64,000 nucleotides of DNA. It comes from Siphonodentalium dalli (taxonomy: Eukaryota; Mollusca; Scaphopoda; Gadilida; Siphonodentaliidae). Within the stretch, counting starts at the first letter, position 1, and the number at the start of each line of letters is the position of its first letter. The stretch spans positions 22,818,991 through 22,882,990 of the forward strand of contig CP136061.1 of the NCBI GenBank assembly GCA_032622095.1, read 5' to 3'. This document shows positions 11,263 through 23,022 of the stretch, one piece after another. The position numbers and the translations under genes are program-made. A model generated the notes under the pieces. It did not search any database and was not told the DNA's origin. It saw nothing but the letters and a program-made list of their open reading frames with translations.

Positions 11263-11734
11263 GTAGCCATTCGGGCGAGTGTTGGAATCTCTATATAGTC
11301 GCAGATTTCCACATAAATAAAATAGCGCCAGTTTGAAGCATCGGATAATAATTATACAGGCGATATCTGCCATAGGTAAAGGTATCTATGTGTTGTGGTA
11401 TCATCCTGCATCGGTCGTAAGAGAAGTTATTTATATCGACACAGAGCTATTTGGTAATAGGAGACACAGGCATTTTCTCCAGACCAAGTATTGCGTAGCT
11501 ATTCGAGTCGGGTTTTACCCAGAACTGGCCTGTTATTGTGAATATTATACTGACTGTATTCTTTCAAGTCTCAGCAAGTGCTCACTGTGGATGAAGACCC
11601 TCCAATCAACTTGATCCAGAGTGTTGTTTAGATATCTAAACAACCCAGACAATTTCTCTGGAAAGAATAAATCACTAATCATCGGAGAAATAGTTATAGA
11701 ATATGTTCATTACGTAATTAAGTATTTAATTATA
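11263..11734. other. unassigned low-repeat sequence
   Basis: Higher complexity than its surroundings, with a TATA-like 'ctctatatag' near 11289 and a 93-codon plus-strand frame (11333-11614) without clear family or splice support. It may be a decayed element. Confidence 0.35.
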
Positions 11735-11736
11735 TA

Positions 11737-12080
11737 AATGAGGTCCCCAGAGGATGAATTTCATGACGTTACCCCACACATCGGGCTATCATCACTAAAT
11801 TCACCCTCTGGGGACCTCTGCTTAGGCCTCATCTTCTGGGAAGCATCTATAGTGTCAAATAAACATTGTTTTTAGTTACTTTTTACCTTCTGTTCAGTTT
11901 CTATATCCCCTAATTTGCATCTGATAACAGGTCTCTAGGTCTCCCATAGCAGTTGAGGCCTCCGCAGAATTAGGTTCTCAGAGTGTGAATTTGGTGACCT
12001 AGCCCACCATGTGGGCCATCATCATTAAATTCACCCTCAGAGGACCTCATTCTGCAAATGACTGACAAACTATTTCAATT
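11737..12080. mobile_element. Family B MITE, left tip missing
   Basis: Both palindromes ('gaggtccccagaggatgaat' and 'gaggacctcattctgcaaat') and the internal 'taggcctcatcttctggg' are present; the terminal sequences are lost or diverged. Confidence 0.8.
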
Positions 12081-12510
12081 TCATTAAGCGGGAACTGATA
12101 TCTTTATTTTTTGAAAAACACATCGAATTATGACGTAGATTTCAAGCCCTGTTTGTGCAGGTTTGATTCATCCACCAGACACATGTTGTCCTCTGTGCAG
12201 GAAATGATTGGAACTTGGCGAGGATTATCATTTGTTGCCACATGATACACATCATGACTACATTTATGATATCAGGGCAAGCGAACAACTAGCCATTGTG
12301 TGGACAAATGGCAGGCAACATTTAATTGTGCTGAGTAACTTCTGGGAGTGGGAATACAATTAATATTTTGGTGGTGCAAATTTAAAGAAAATATAATAAA
12401 AGATGTTGTTACAATATCAATTGTAAATAATACCATTTTGTAACCCTTGGAAAGCCCTAATGATGCAAACAGTCATACTCAATTTCACTTAATAACCCAT
12501 GTGGCATATG
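12081..12510. other. no recognisable feature
   Basis: Unique sequence; no exon with paired splice sites was found, although the missing PIN-core exon could lie in this intron. Confidence 0.4.
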
Positions 12511-12722
12511 TACAGTAATTCCCTAAGTAATTGACCCCTTAACCACAGCAGAATTATGGGTAACTTTTCAGGATTTAGTCATAAATATGGATTGTTGCCA
12601 TTCATCGGAAAAAGTGAGAGCTTTCCGATGAATGGCAACAAGCCATATTTACAACTAAATCCTGAAAGGTTACCCATAATTCTGCTGTGGTTAAGGAGTC
12701 GATTACTTAGGGCATTACTGTA
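12511..12722. mobile_element. Family A foldback MITE (copy 4)
   Basis: Hairpin from 'tacagtaattccctaagtaa' to 'gattacttagggcattactg' + TA, with a loop near 12612. Confidence 0.9.
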
Positions 12723-12799
12723 TGATGGACCATACTAAAGTTCAACATTTCACGAAATAATAAGTATAGAATGAACAAGAGTATCGCCTGATGTGGCAA

Positions 12800-13500
12800 G
12801 ATACGCCCATAGTAATTTCAACAAAGGTCCATAACTCTGGTGAAATTTGCGGGGGAGCCCAAATTCCACATGACCTGTATTTTGGACTAGTAAACTCACC
12901 TATCAAACTGCATTTCATTCAGTTGAGTCTTTCTAAAGTTATCATTAGGAAACGAAAATTGAGTGCAAACTCCAACAAAAAGGACCATAGCTCTGGTGAA
13001 ATTTAGCGTGCCGAATCCGAATTAGAACTTGACCTGTATTTTGGGCTAGTAAAGCCACATACCAAATTCGTTCCATTCAGTTGAGTTCAGTTATCATCCA
13101 GAAACGAAAGAAAGCGAACAGCTAGACAGACGGACAAGCAGACCAATAAGATAATATGTTCTGTTTTTCACAAACGAGCATATAAAATGCAAATAACACA
13201 ATTTGAAACTAATTTGGAAGCCCCTGTTTTGATAATTTCATTGCGATCCAATAACTCACGGCTGAGATATTACGCAGAAGGACAAATAAATGAATATTTT
13301 AAGATAAATAGAGGATAATTCTAGAATGAGAAATGCTAACATGCTATTTGACATACCTTTGGAATCCATTTGAACATCCATACCAAATTTCATTGAGATC
13401 TGACAAGTTGATGGATGTACCTGTATGCACAGATGGACACGCACCCATGCACAAATGCAAGTAACTCCTCAATCTTCAAGTTTTGGGGTATAATTACAGG
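12800..13500. repeat. bivalve-type dispersed repeats
   Basis: Two units with 'ccataactctggtgaaattt' and 'ttgacctgtattttgg', ending in 'gacagacggacaagcagacc'. These are followed by a second segment with 'taccaaatttcattgagatc' and 'gatggacacgcacccatgc'. Non-coding and probably mobile. Confidence 0.7.
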
Positions 13501-13526
13501 CTTTTATCTATGTAGACCACTCAATA

Positions 13527-13684
13527 TATAGAGGATCTACTAGTCCCCAGTTTAGAGCGGAATTTACAAAACGAGTCCAGTAAATTAGGTCTGGACCGAG
13601 CCTTAGGCGAGGTCCAGACCTAATTTACTGGACAAATTTGGTAAATTCCTCTATAAACTGGAGACGAGTTGAAGATTCTATTTA
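13527..13684. mobile_element. family C foldback MITE
   Basis: Inverted arms 'ccagtaaattaggtctggac' and 'gtccagacctaatttactgg' around 13578-13636, inside wider 'tagaggatctactag' and '...gaagattcta' ends. Confidence 0.7.
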
Positions 13685-14128
13685 TTAAATTATCCAAAAC
13701 CTCGGCAAAATTTACCTAAATCAACAAATGGGACGGAAAACTACCATCGGCTTCTTTATGGCATGCGGTGACGTTTCACGTGACTATGCGTAGTTTGCCC
13801 GCGTAAAGAAATTGTCCCAGATAAATAAAAACTCTTTATCAAATTTAATGGCGTATATTTACAGGTAATGAAATAACTTTTCAAACTATTCATTCATTAT
13901 AGTTTGTTGGAAAAATATTGGAAGCCATCTTATTACCGGTATGAGACGTAGCGTACGGAATGTAAACAGACAGCAATCCGTAAGTCAAAGGTCACCTGGC
14001 ACTATTTCTTGTTATTAAACGAATGTGTAATATCACAATTTATAGAATGGGTTTATTGAATGGAATAAGGGAAGGATCATGTGATAAATAAACTTTTTTA
14101 GCCGAATGGTAGATTATATTCAAAAAGG
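13685..14128. other. no recognisable feature
   Basis: Unique intronic DNA. Confidence 0.45.
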
Positions 14129-14356
14129 TTAACCCTTCCATGACATGCTTCCTGAAATTTTGTGGAAACGCTGTTCCAATGCATTCTCTTATATATGCGA
14201 GTCTCCCATTGGAAGCCTCGCATATATAAGAGAATACATTGGCCTAACAATATTTACCTTGCCCATGTAGGCCAGTGTGTTCTTTTTTATATATAAGAGA
14301 ATGCACTGGCACAGGATCATTAATGCTGCACCCACACAGCTTCAGTCATGAAAGGT
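14129..14356. mobile_element. T2 family TTAA MITE (degraded right end)
   Basis: TTAACCCTTCCATGAC at the left and '...cagtcatgaaagg' at the right; one full palindromic module and one partial. Confidence 0.78.
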
Positions 14357-14689
14357 TTCCAGATATATTCTAGGTTCCAGGATAAATTTTACGAAATATA
14401 TTTTACTTGTTATTTAGACTCTGGTGTATAAAATAACGAGAAGTCATATATGAAGATGCTATTTTTCTATTATATTGAATATTTTGTGCATTTTACAGGG
14501 ACACCAATTATTAAATTAAATTATTTTTCAATAACAATATGATAATTCTTTGGTATTTAATGGGTCTAATTTATATTTCATATTTGGTATTCTACATTTG
14601 TTCAACAAAACCAAGCAGAAAACAATGTCAAATTTTATTTTATTTTTTGTTGTTGTTGTAACTGGAGGTCTGGAAACCTCAGTATATCT
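14357..14689. other. no recognisable feature
   Basis: AT-rich unique intronic DNA. Confidence 0.45.
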
Positions 14690-14936
14690 TTAACCCTCTT
14701 ACTAAATATTCATTGACGAGTAGTTGCCTTAGGAAAAGTTCAGATAATGAGCCCATAAGTCATTGAACTTATTATCTAAACATTTCCCACCAATTAATAG
14801 GAATATGTCTTCAATTATATCTTTTCATCTCTGTCGTCTGCTCATTAATCCTGAACACCCCTCCAAATGAATAAGAGACCATTCCAATATATAATATTAA
14901 TAACCGGGTGGAAGAATCCATTCAGTAAAGAGGGTT
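14690..14936. mobile_element. T4 family TTAA MITE (copy 2)
   Basis: TTAACCCTCTTACTAAATATT ... CAGTAAAGAGGGTT. It ends about 10 bp before the distal splice-site duplication of the neighbouring family B insertion. Confidence 0.75.
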
Positions 14937-14953
14937 GAACAGAAACACTCACC

Positions 14954-16589
14954 CAAGCCTGATTAGAGCTGTCATTTGCAGAATGAGGTCCACAGAGTGT
15001 GAATTTAGTGACGCTATCCCGCATAGTGGGCTGGCATCAGCAAATTCAACCTCTGGGGACCTCATTCTGCTTAGGCCTCATCTTCTGTGGAAAGTTTCTT
15101 TATTTTCAAATTTCTATAGAAACTTCTTCACATAGATTCTATTTCTTTTTTTTAGATTAGCATCTCTATATCCCCAAATTGGCAGACGACACATTGCATA
15201 ATCGAGGTTCCCAATGGGTGTACATAACAACATTCACCATTTGGGAACCTCAATCTGAGTGTCTCCCATAGCAGATGAGGCCATGCAGAACAAGAGATGG
15301 ACTGTCGTCCGGTGCATACCCCCTCGTGGCATACCGCCTCGTGTGGGCATATCAATAACTTATGAGGGCTATACTCAGACAGATGGACCCAAACACCAGC
15401 ATTTTCATATAAACAAAGATGAGTAACTATAGAACAATAAAAACAAAACAAACATTTGAATGTGCCATTAAATGTCCTCACAGTGGTGAACATCCATACA
15501 AAATTTCATTGAGATCCGAGCATTACTGTTCAAGTTATGAGCTGAACAGACATTGGATGGACTAAACAACCAACATTTCCAGATAAACTTAGACGAATAA
15601 CTCTAGAATGGAAAAGCAGAACAGAACAATGGAACCTACATCCAGACCAAATTTCATTGAGATCCCAGCACAACTGTTGAAGTTACGACACGAAGAGACA
15701 CCAGATGGACCAAAACCAACATTTCCAGATAAACAAAGATGAATAACTCTAGAATGGAAAATCCGAACAAAACAATGGAACCCTCTTTTTAATGTCCTCA
15801 TAGTAGTGAACATCCAGACCAAAATTTATTGAGATCCCAGCACAACTGTTGAAGTTACGATATGAACAGACACCAGACGGACCAAAAAGCCAACATTTAC
15901 AGATAAATAAAGATGAATAACTCCAGAATGAAAAATCCGAACAAAACAATGGAACACTCTTTTTAATGTCCTCATAGTAGTGAACATCCATACCAAATTT
16001 CATTGAGATCCCAGCACAACTGTTGAAGTTACGACATGAACAGACACCAGACGGACCAAAAAGCCAACATTTCCAGATAAACAAAGATGAATAACTCCAG
16101 AATGGAAAATCCGAACAAAACGATGGAACCCTCTTTTTAATGTCCTCATAGTAGTGAATACCCATACCAAATTTCATTGAGATCCCAGCACAACTGTTGA
16201 AGTTATGACATGAACAGACACCAGACAGACCAAAGATCCAACATTTCAAGATAAACAAAGATGAATAACTCTAGAATGGAAAATCCGAACAAAACGATGT
16301 AACACTCTATTGAATGCCCTCATAGTAATGAACAGCCATACATAATTTCATTGAGATCCGAGCACTACTGTTCAAGTTATGACATGAACAGACATCGGAC
16401 GGACGTACGGAAGCATGCACAGACAGGTGCAAAACAGTATACCCCCCTTTTTTAAAGAAAAAGGGGGTATAATGTCACAAGAGGGTTAATTTGGTAAAAA
16501 GCGCTAGCCCACTATGAGGGAGAGCGTCACTAAATTCACCCTTTGGGGACCTCATTCTGCAAATGACAGGCACACTAAACTAAGGCTTG
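14954..16589. mobile_element. Family B MITE inserted exactly at the exon 7 splice donor
   Basis: The left end CAAGCCTG starts at 14954 and the right end ...AAGGCTTG stops at 16589. The flanks are CACTCACC (14946-14953) and AACTCACC (16590-16597), a 7/8 match. The right flank, read on the minus strand, is the last exonic G plus the donor GTGAGTT of visible exon 7. The target-site duplication therefore includes the host 5' splice site. The element is itself split by the tandem repeat at 15290-16500. Confidence 0.85.
15290..16500. repeat. bivalve-type repeat with about 5.5 tandem units of about 172 bp, nested in family B
   Basis: 'ttcattgagatc' recurs at about 15504, 15652, 15822, 15996, 16168 and 16344, each followed by 'cagcacaactgttgaagtta' and 'agatgaataactc.agaatg' variants. 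It ends with 'gacggacgtacgg' and a 'taccccccttttt...aaaaagggggta' hairpin. The frames it leaves open are incidental. Confidence 0.85.
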
Positions 16590-16596
16590 AACTCAC

Positions 16597-18709
16597 CTGG
16601 TCTCATGGACAAGATGAACGTGTCATCAGGCACAATGAGTTTTCTTCTGGTCACCGGGCTCCGTTCTGCATCAAGCATATCGTCCCGTGGGGAGACGACT
16701 CTTGTATCACCAGAAACTACCAGCCTCTGCTTCATAAAATCTGTGTATGTTTTTGGAATCGTCTCCTGTTGATTTCTGGAGCTTTCCGCAAGTCGTGAGT
16801 AGATTTCTGAGCTATTTTTAGATCTTGTTTGTACATTCCTCATGCTCAGGCTCACGACGGGCGCCTCGTTTTTGTTACCGGCTGTTGACGTGTATGACTG
16901 AATCACTTTATCTGGTTCTTGCTGTCGTACGAAGTAAGAGCCTAATCTTTCGAAAACACTCTTATTTCGCTCAGCAGTATCCATTATAGGCTCAGCAGTA
17001 TCCATCATAGGCTCAGCAGTATCCATTATAGGCTTGCCAAATTTTTTATCTCCCGTAATATTCCTGGAGAAAATATGATCTTCCTTCGCAGATGTTTTGG
17101 CTGATTTATCACGTTGCACATTATCTTTCGAACTTTTGACATGAGATTTGTCACCATAGCCCTCATACAACATATCTTTCTCCGATCGTCGCTTCTTCCC
17201 AGGCACCACACCAAATTCTTCGTCGCTTGTTGCCCAGCCTGATTTTCTCTTCCGCTCCATGACTGAATGAAACAAACTGGAACTAACGGGCTTATTGTCT
17301 TCAGTTAACCACACCGAGCGCTCGTGTGTGCCCCCAGCTGATCTGCTCAACCCTTCATCAAAATTGTTAATTGTCTTTACTTCAAAGTTGTCTCTGGGTA
17401 GCTTTCCTGAAGTTTTCTCCACCAAATTAGAGCTGCTATTTCCCATCGAACTCATTGGCTGCCTTGACGAAGTGATAGATTCTGAAGCATAATTCTTAAG
17501 AAGTTGTTTCCTACTGAAAGACTGGGAATTGTTATTAGAGTTGCCTTCCTTTGAAGAGTTTAATCTTTCCTCTGTAACTCCCTTCTTTTTCTTCAAAGAA
17601 TCAAGAGCAGCTTTCCTATAGAAGTTCAACTCGGCATCAGAACCATCGCCAAGAAACGTGGCAAATTTGTCATATTTTTCGATCGAAGCATTAGCAGTTT
17701 TCTTCAAGTCTGCTTTGGAATTGACTGTCTCACCAGGATTGTCACATGGCGACTGACAAGATGGTGGCACTACGTTATTACAAGAATTCCTCGAGGGCAC
17801 AATGCTCCCCTGAGACCCAACGTTCATCGCGAACTCCATCACTCTGTCTATGTACTCAGAGTTTGAAGCCAAACTCAATTTGGATGAGTTAGTCGATGTC
17901 TGACTAAGTTTCGTCACATAATTTTTTCTGCCAATGTTAGTAGCTGAACTCAATTGTGATGAGTTAGCCGACGTCTGACTCAATTTCGTCAAAGAACTTT
18001 GGCTGCTTTGATTCTGATTATTCTCTTCAAACTTGTCATGTAGCCATTTTCCTTCTGAGTTTTTTTTCTTGTCTTCTTTTCTTTTCTTTATGTAATGTTT
18101 TGCGAGCAATGATAATCCTTTTGTAGATTCGTCCGAAGTCAATATAGGTGAGCAGTCTCCAGACGAACTAATGAACACAACTGACTGGGTGCGCGATGTT
18201 TTACGATTCTTTGAATGACGTGGTGTTTGACTATGATTCTTTTTGAACTGAGAATAACTCGACCGTTCCTTCGATCGACCACATGATGATTCCGATTCAC
18301 TCCTGATATTTCTCGAAGCTTTCGCGTATCTTCTCTTAATTTTGGATTTTGAATGATGTTGAGATTTATCCTGTTCACTACTACGACTTCGAGTTCGCTT
18401 TCGTTTCCGCTTGCGATCATTTGCTTTGGTGTCCGAGTCTGAATACCTATCCGAGTACCGGGCGCATTTATGTGACCTTCCTCTTTTCAAGCCAGACGTT
18501 TTCGAACCTCTTCCTCTGGATTTTGACCAAGGCGATGATCGGTCTGACCGTGATGATCTGTCAGAATATCTGCGAGTTTTTTGCTCTCTTGACGAAACAT
18601 TTTTCTTATTATAAGCAGCTATCACTCCTACTAAGACAACACTGTCACTGCCGCTTGTAGCTGTCCGTATTTCTCCGTCTTCAAGTTCAGAGGACATAGA
18701 TCCACATAC
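16597..18709 (-). CDS. giant gene, visible exon 7 (RS/RK-rich, ends at PIN-like strand)
   Basis: Open for 704 codons between a weak acceptor CTTAAG|GTATGT (18709) and donor CCAG|GTGAGTT (16597); phase 0 in, phase 1 out. The first part is rich in SR/RS, RK and DR pairs (for example RRYSDRSSRSDRSSPW and RKRKRKRTRSRSS), as in nuclear RNA-processing proteins. The middle is serine/asparagine-rich with SQTS.NSSQLS repeated twice and an 8-residue MDTAEPI unit three times. The end, TRRKLIVPDDTFILSM, resembles the first strand of a PIN domain with its catalytic aspartate. The fifth codon is ATG, followed by SSELEDGEIRT, which looks like a protein start. An alternative promoter, or a separate gene starting here, is therefore possible; phase agreement with exon 6 favours one gene. 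Confidence 0.72.
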
Positions 18710-18817
18710 CTTAAGATAAGATAAGATATAAGCAAGGCAGATATTTTTTTTTTTAAATGGACAAAGAAAATCTCATTTGGCCAAAAATTCAAGTGTAGAG
18801 TCAGCAAAAACGTCCCT

Positions 18818-18893
18818 GAATATCACTATAATCTCAATGAAACCCTTACATTCATGAATATCACTATAATCTCAATGAAACCCTTACATTCAT
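18818..18893. repeat. direct repeat, 38 bp x 2
   Basis: 'tgaatatcactataatctca' plus its following 18 bases occurs twice in tandem. Confidence 0.9.
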
Positions 18894-18968
18894 GACCAAT
18901 TAAGCAGCAGTTACTCGCCTATGTATGTTTGAACAACAATATATCAGAAGCCACACATGTATACTTAG

Positions 18969-19332
18969 TGAACTTTCAGACGACCACGATTTAATCGTAA
19001 GTGGAGGAATCGGGCCCGACAAAATCGTGGATAGTTTGTTCACAAGATTGCGATGTCGTCGTACATGATGACATCGTATGTCGTTCGCAAAGCATGTGAT
19101 TTACAACGCTACGATCTTTCCAGCCACGATTGTTATGTACACACAACTGCGATTATGTCGCAAGTGGAGGGATCCTAGGATACGCCACGATTTCGAATCT
19201 GAAATAAAACAGTGCTTGATATTATTTTTTGACTTGCGATTTTGATGTGAGCATGCGCAATCTAACTACCGGTTACTTCCTACGACGGAAATCCTTCCAC
19301 TTACGATTGAATCGTGGTCGTCTGAACGTTCA
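18969..19332. mobile_element. terminal-inverted-repeat MITE, about 364 bp
   Basis: The left end has 'cagacgaccacgatttaatc' and the right end its complement 'gattgaatcgtggtcgtctg', giving arms of about 37 bp with few mismatches. Internal 'ccacgat' motifs repeat. The target duplication could not be settled, so the superfamily is open. Confidence 0.75.
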
Positions 19333-20500
19333 TTTATATAAATCAATCTCAATATGTTATTTTTTGGGCGATTGTTTTATTTTCTTATCCTTTTCCTTTT
19401 GTAATTATTATGTTTTTATTTAGTTTAGTTTTTCTGAATGATCCTGTCTTTTGGTTTTTCATTTAAGACAAAAAATTCTGAAAAATAGACAAAATTTTGG
19501 CCAAACAAACCTGAATATAAGATACATTTTAATGGTCTTTGATAACATGTACCAACAACAACATGAGAGGACAAGAGATAGCTTCAGATAAGTATAAAAT
19601 TTAAACAAAATAAGTAAAGCACATTTCAATGAAGATTTGGAACAGTAAAGAGGATGCCTGACAATAGGTGACCAAAACAATCTGCGATAGCATACACAAA
19701 TAGTCCGAGGATCATTTATTTCCACAATGGTCCAATGGTATTCAGTATCCCACCTGTTGCAAAAAATGCTCCATAATGGTGATATTGGAGAGGATTTGCT
19801 CGATTAATGTAGATGCCAACGGGTGGATTATAGTGAAATTATATGTATAAATACAAGGATGAGAGGGGAATTATATGTATAAATACAAGGATGAGAGGGG
19901 AATTATATGTATATATAGAGCTGGACCAAGTAAATTACCATAAGGTGAATATATAAAAACTTTTATCATATAGTTAGCCCCTAAACCCGGCCTCATATTT
20001 TTTAGTAAGACACACATGTATTATTGGCATGCGCAGTGACGTAAGAGCTTAATGCAATAATATCGATCAATGTTATTATTATGTTAATTAGAATATAATT
20101 ATGATATTCAATTTGTGTTGGGTTTAGTTTTGACTGTGAGATAAACATGGGTGATAATGGTGGTTAAACAATTTTGTCAACACGAAATGACACATTTAAA
20201 ATGGAACTATGTTTTTTCTTGAATGTGTCTTTACTTCCTCTTTGGTTATGATAAGAAAATCGATATTAATTTTTTTTAACCTCAGCCATTTTGAGATTAT
20301 TTTTCCTTGCTAAAATGTGATTATGTGATAAAAAGGTTCTCAAATTCGTCGCAATTCTATACAAAATTTATTAACCTCGTCCACAAAATTTGATTCGAGC
20401 CTCGCTAAAGCTTGGATCAAATCAAATTTTGTGCACTCAGTTAATACATTATGCATATAATTGCAACTAAATAGAGGTCCTCTATATAGGGATCTCTAAG
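19333..20500. other. unique intron with a small tandem repeat
   Basis: A 38-39-bp unit ('ggggaattatatgtataaat...') is repeated about 2.3 times at 19828-19915. Otherwise AT-rich and without gene signals. Confidence 0.5.
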
Positions 20501-20501
20501 T

Positions 20502-20608
20502 GAGAGCTTTCCAATGAATGGCAACAAGCCATATTTCCGACTAAATCCTGAAAAGTTACCCATAATTCTGCTGTGGTTAAGGAGTCGATTATTTAGGGCA
20601 TTGCTGTA
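20502..20608. mobile_element. Family A foldback MITE, right half only
   Basis: Only the right arm is present, from 'gagagctttccaatgaatgg' to 'gatta.ttagggcattgctgta'. Confidence 0.85.
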
Positions 20609-20673
20609 TTAAAGGAATAACTCGAGTCTCAGTAGAGTAGAGCAGGTGATTTGACCATGGAAATCAGTGCTCC

Positions 20674-20892
20674 TACAGTAATGCTCTAATTAATCGACTT
20701 CTTAACCACAGCAGAATTATGGGTAACTTTTCAGGATTTAGTCGGAAATATGGCTTGTTGCCATTCATCGGAAAGCTATTATCGGGGAGAGCTTTCCAAT
20801 GAATGGCAACAAGCCATATTTCCAACTAAATCCTGAAAAGTTACCATAATTTTGCTGTGGTTAAGAAGTAGATTAATTAGGGCATTACTGCA
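20674..20892. mobile_element. Family A foldback MITE (copy 6)
   Basis: Complete hairpin from 'tacagtaatgctctaattaa' to 'ttaattagggcattactgca'. It ends about 30 bp downstream of the exon 6 donor (minus strand), separated by a (CA)n run. Confidence 0.9.
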
Positions 20893-20923
20893 CACACACA
20901 CACACACAAGTAGCACCTCCTAC

Positions 20924-21269
20924 CTTAGGTTTCTTCACAGTGTGTTGAGCTGATGTAGATATCATATCATCGTTTATTACATCCTTACACCCAATACTCT
21001 TCACATCAAGTTCATTTTTGTCAATTTTCGGGTCAAATTTTGGCAATGATTGGTAAGAATCTAATTTGTTAGTTAAGCTAGCGGGATCTGGTGAAGCTTT
21101 GTAGCTGGATTTTATTGTAGAATTTGACGCCTGGCAAGTCCCATTATCAGCAAAAACTTCATCATCCTCAAAGTCTCGACTAGTTTCTTGAGATGAAATG
21201 GTAGCGAGATCAGCTTGACCAAGCACATTGTCATCATCAGGTGATCCAGATGTAGCAGTGACATCGACA
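20924..21269 (-). CDS. giant gene, visible exon 6
   Basis: Bounded by acceptor ATTTTTTCAG|T and donor CCTAAG|GTAGGA. The frame enters with one base (phase 2, matching exon 5) and leaves in phase 0. It encodes 115 residues beginning VDVTATSGSPDDDNVLGQ and ending STSAQHTVKKPK: acidic and serine-rich, probably disordered, with no motif recognised. Confidence 0.75.
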
Positions 21270-21573
21270 CTGAAAAAATATAAGTGTCAATGAAACTGTA
21301 GCTCAACCTGGAGAGGGGGTAATTTCAAATATACAAAGTCAATGGATTGAATGCCGAAAGTATAAATGTCTAAATAAGACCAGATGTCAGTCCTATGAGT
21401 GTTAAGTAGTTTGGGATCAATTGGATAAAAATGTTGGCTGTAGGGCATGTCAAAAATATTTAGTGATACAATGAGTAAAATCCATTGCTGCCTGTTGTCA
21501 CACTGTCCACAGTATCCACACTGAAAAAAAAACAACTTAAAATTAGTTATTATTTTCATAACAATCATATGAT

Positions 21574-21822
21574 TTAACCCTTCCAGAAATTTTTTGAAAA
21601 CCCTGTGGCAATGCATTCTTGTATATATGCGAGTCTCCCTTTGGGAGCCTCACATATCTAAGAGAATGCATTGGCCTAACAATATTTATCTTGACCTTGT
21701 AAGCCAGTGCATTCTCTTATATATGCGAGGTTCCCTATGGGAGACTCGCATATATAACAGGATGCACTGGCACATGATCTTTAATGCTGCACCAGTCATA
21801 AAAGGTCTGTGGCCAGGTTAAC
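21574..21822. mobile_element. T2 family TTAA MITE
   Basis: TTAACCCTTCCAG...; two palindromic modules; the right end is degraded near 'agtcataaaagg', and a TTAA lies at 21819-21822. Confidence 0.78.
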
Positions 21823-22105
21823 AGAATAGTACATTTTATCTGATTTTGTAGGATATTTTTTGTTCAAATTTATGTTTGTGAGAAAGCAGGTATTTATATT
21901 TTAAAGTTATTTCTTATCATATTCGTGTCAAATAATCACCTATGTAACCATGATATCGATCAAATTTGATTGAATAATAAGATATTTTAATGTATTTTGA
22001 CACTTCATGGAATAGAACAAAATACACAATAACAAAAGGTTGCATCTTGGGGCTGGCATACCACCAAAGTGCCAAAATTAAACATGGGTAGGACGGAAAT
22101 CAAAT
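21823..22105. other. no recognisable feature
   Basis: Unique AT-rich DNA. Confidence 0.45.
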
Positions 22106-22937
22106 TTAAAGGCCCACTTAATTTTCGAGTCACCGATTTTTTTTATAGTGACTTGATAAACATTTTAAATAACAATCTATGCCATGAAATATGATTAAAA
22201 TACTAGAATTCATCACCAATCGAAACATCTGTGTCTAAGAAGATGCCCATAGAGAAATAGAAAACAGCTGAAATCATAGAAAGATTCCCCTCGTTTTGGT
22301 TCCCAGAATTAAACAGAATTTAAACTAAAGATGTATTTTCAATGGAAGGGGAATAACTCTATATTTTAAATATAGAGTTCTTCCCCTTTATTGAAAATAA
22401 TACACTTTTTACTACAATCTAGATAAAACTTGAGAACAAAAACATGTTCGTAACTTGACAAAAACAAGAAGTTCACAGTTTATTACACCGGATAAGTTGA
22501 TAATACAATGTTTGGTGCTTCCTCTTTCAAATGATATATAATATGGTATATATATATATGTGATCTGGGGGTTCATGATATATAATATGGTATATATATA
22601 TATGTGATCTGGGGGTTCATGATATATATATATGTGATCTGGGGGTTCATGATATATAATATGGTATATATATATATGTGATCTGGGGGTTCATGATATA
22701 TATATATGTGATCTGGGGGTTCATGGTATATAATATGGTATATATATATATGTGATCTGGGGGTTCATGATATATATATATGTGATCTGGGGGTTCATGG
22801 TATATAATATGGTATATATATATATGTGATCTGGGGGTTCATGATATATATATATGTGATCTGGGGGTTCATGGTATATAATATGGTATATATATATATA
22901 TGTGATCCGGGGGTTCGAAAATTAAGTGGGCCTTTAA
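22106..22937. mobile_element. TTAA element with AGGCCCACTTAATTTTCGA ends
   Basis: TTAA-AGGCCCACTTAATTTTCGA ... TCGAAAATTAAGTGGGCCT-TTAA gives 19-bp perfect inverted ends at TTAA. The right part of the element is filled by the AT minisatellite at 22533-22915. It has no coding region. Confidence 0.85.
22533..22915. repeat. AT minisatellite inside the TTAA element
   Basis: 'gtgatctgggggttcatg' alternates with 'atatataatatggtatatat' or the shorter 'atatatatat', giving two interleaved unit lengths. Confidence 0.93.
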
Positions 22938-23022
22938 TATAAACAAAGGATAAATAACTCTAAAATACGAAGAACACCAAAGATTCATTGAATTGCCTTG
23001 TAACATCAAACATCATCAGCTA

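Noticed and set aside
11333-11614. 93-codon plus-strand gene
   Set aside because: No recognisable domain, no clear splice sites, and surrounded by repeats; left as unassigned sequence.
15589-16258. Minus-strand 169-codon frame (repeated CWLFGPSGVCSCRNFNS) as a cysteine-rich gene
   Set aside because: Frame of the tandem bivalve-type repeat nested in family B; the units drift in length and lack splice or signal-peptide support.
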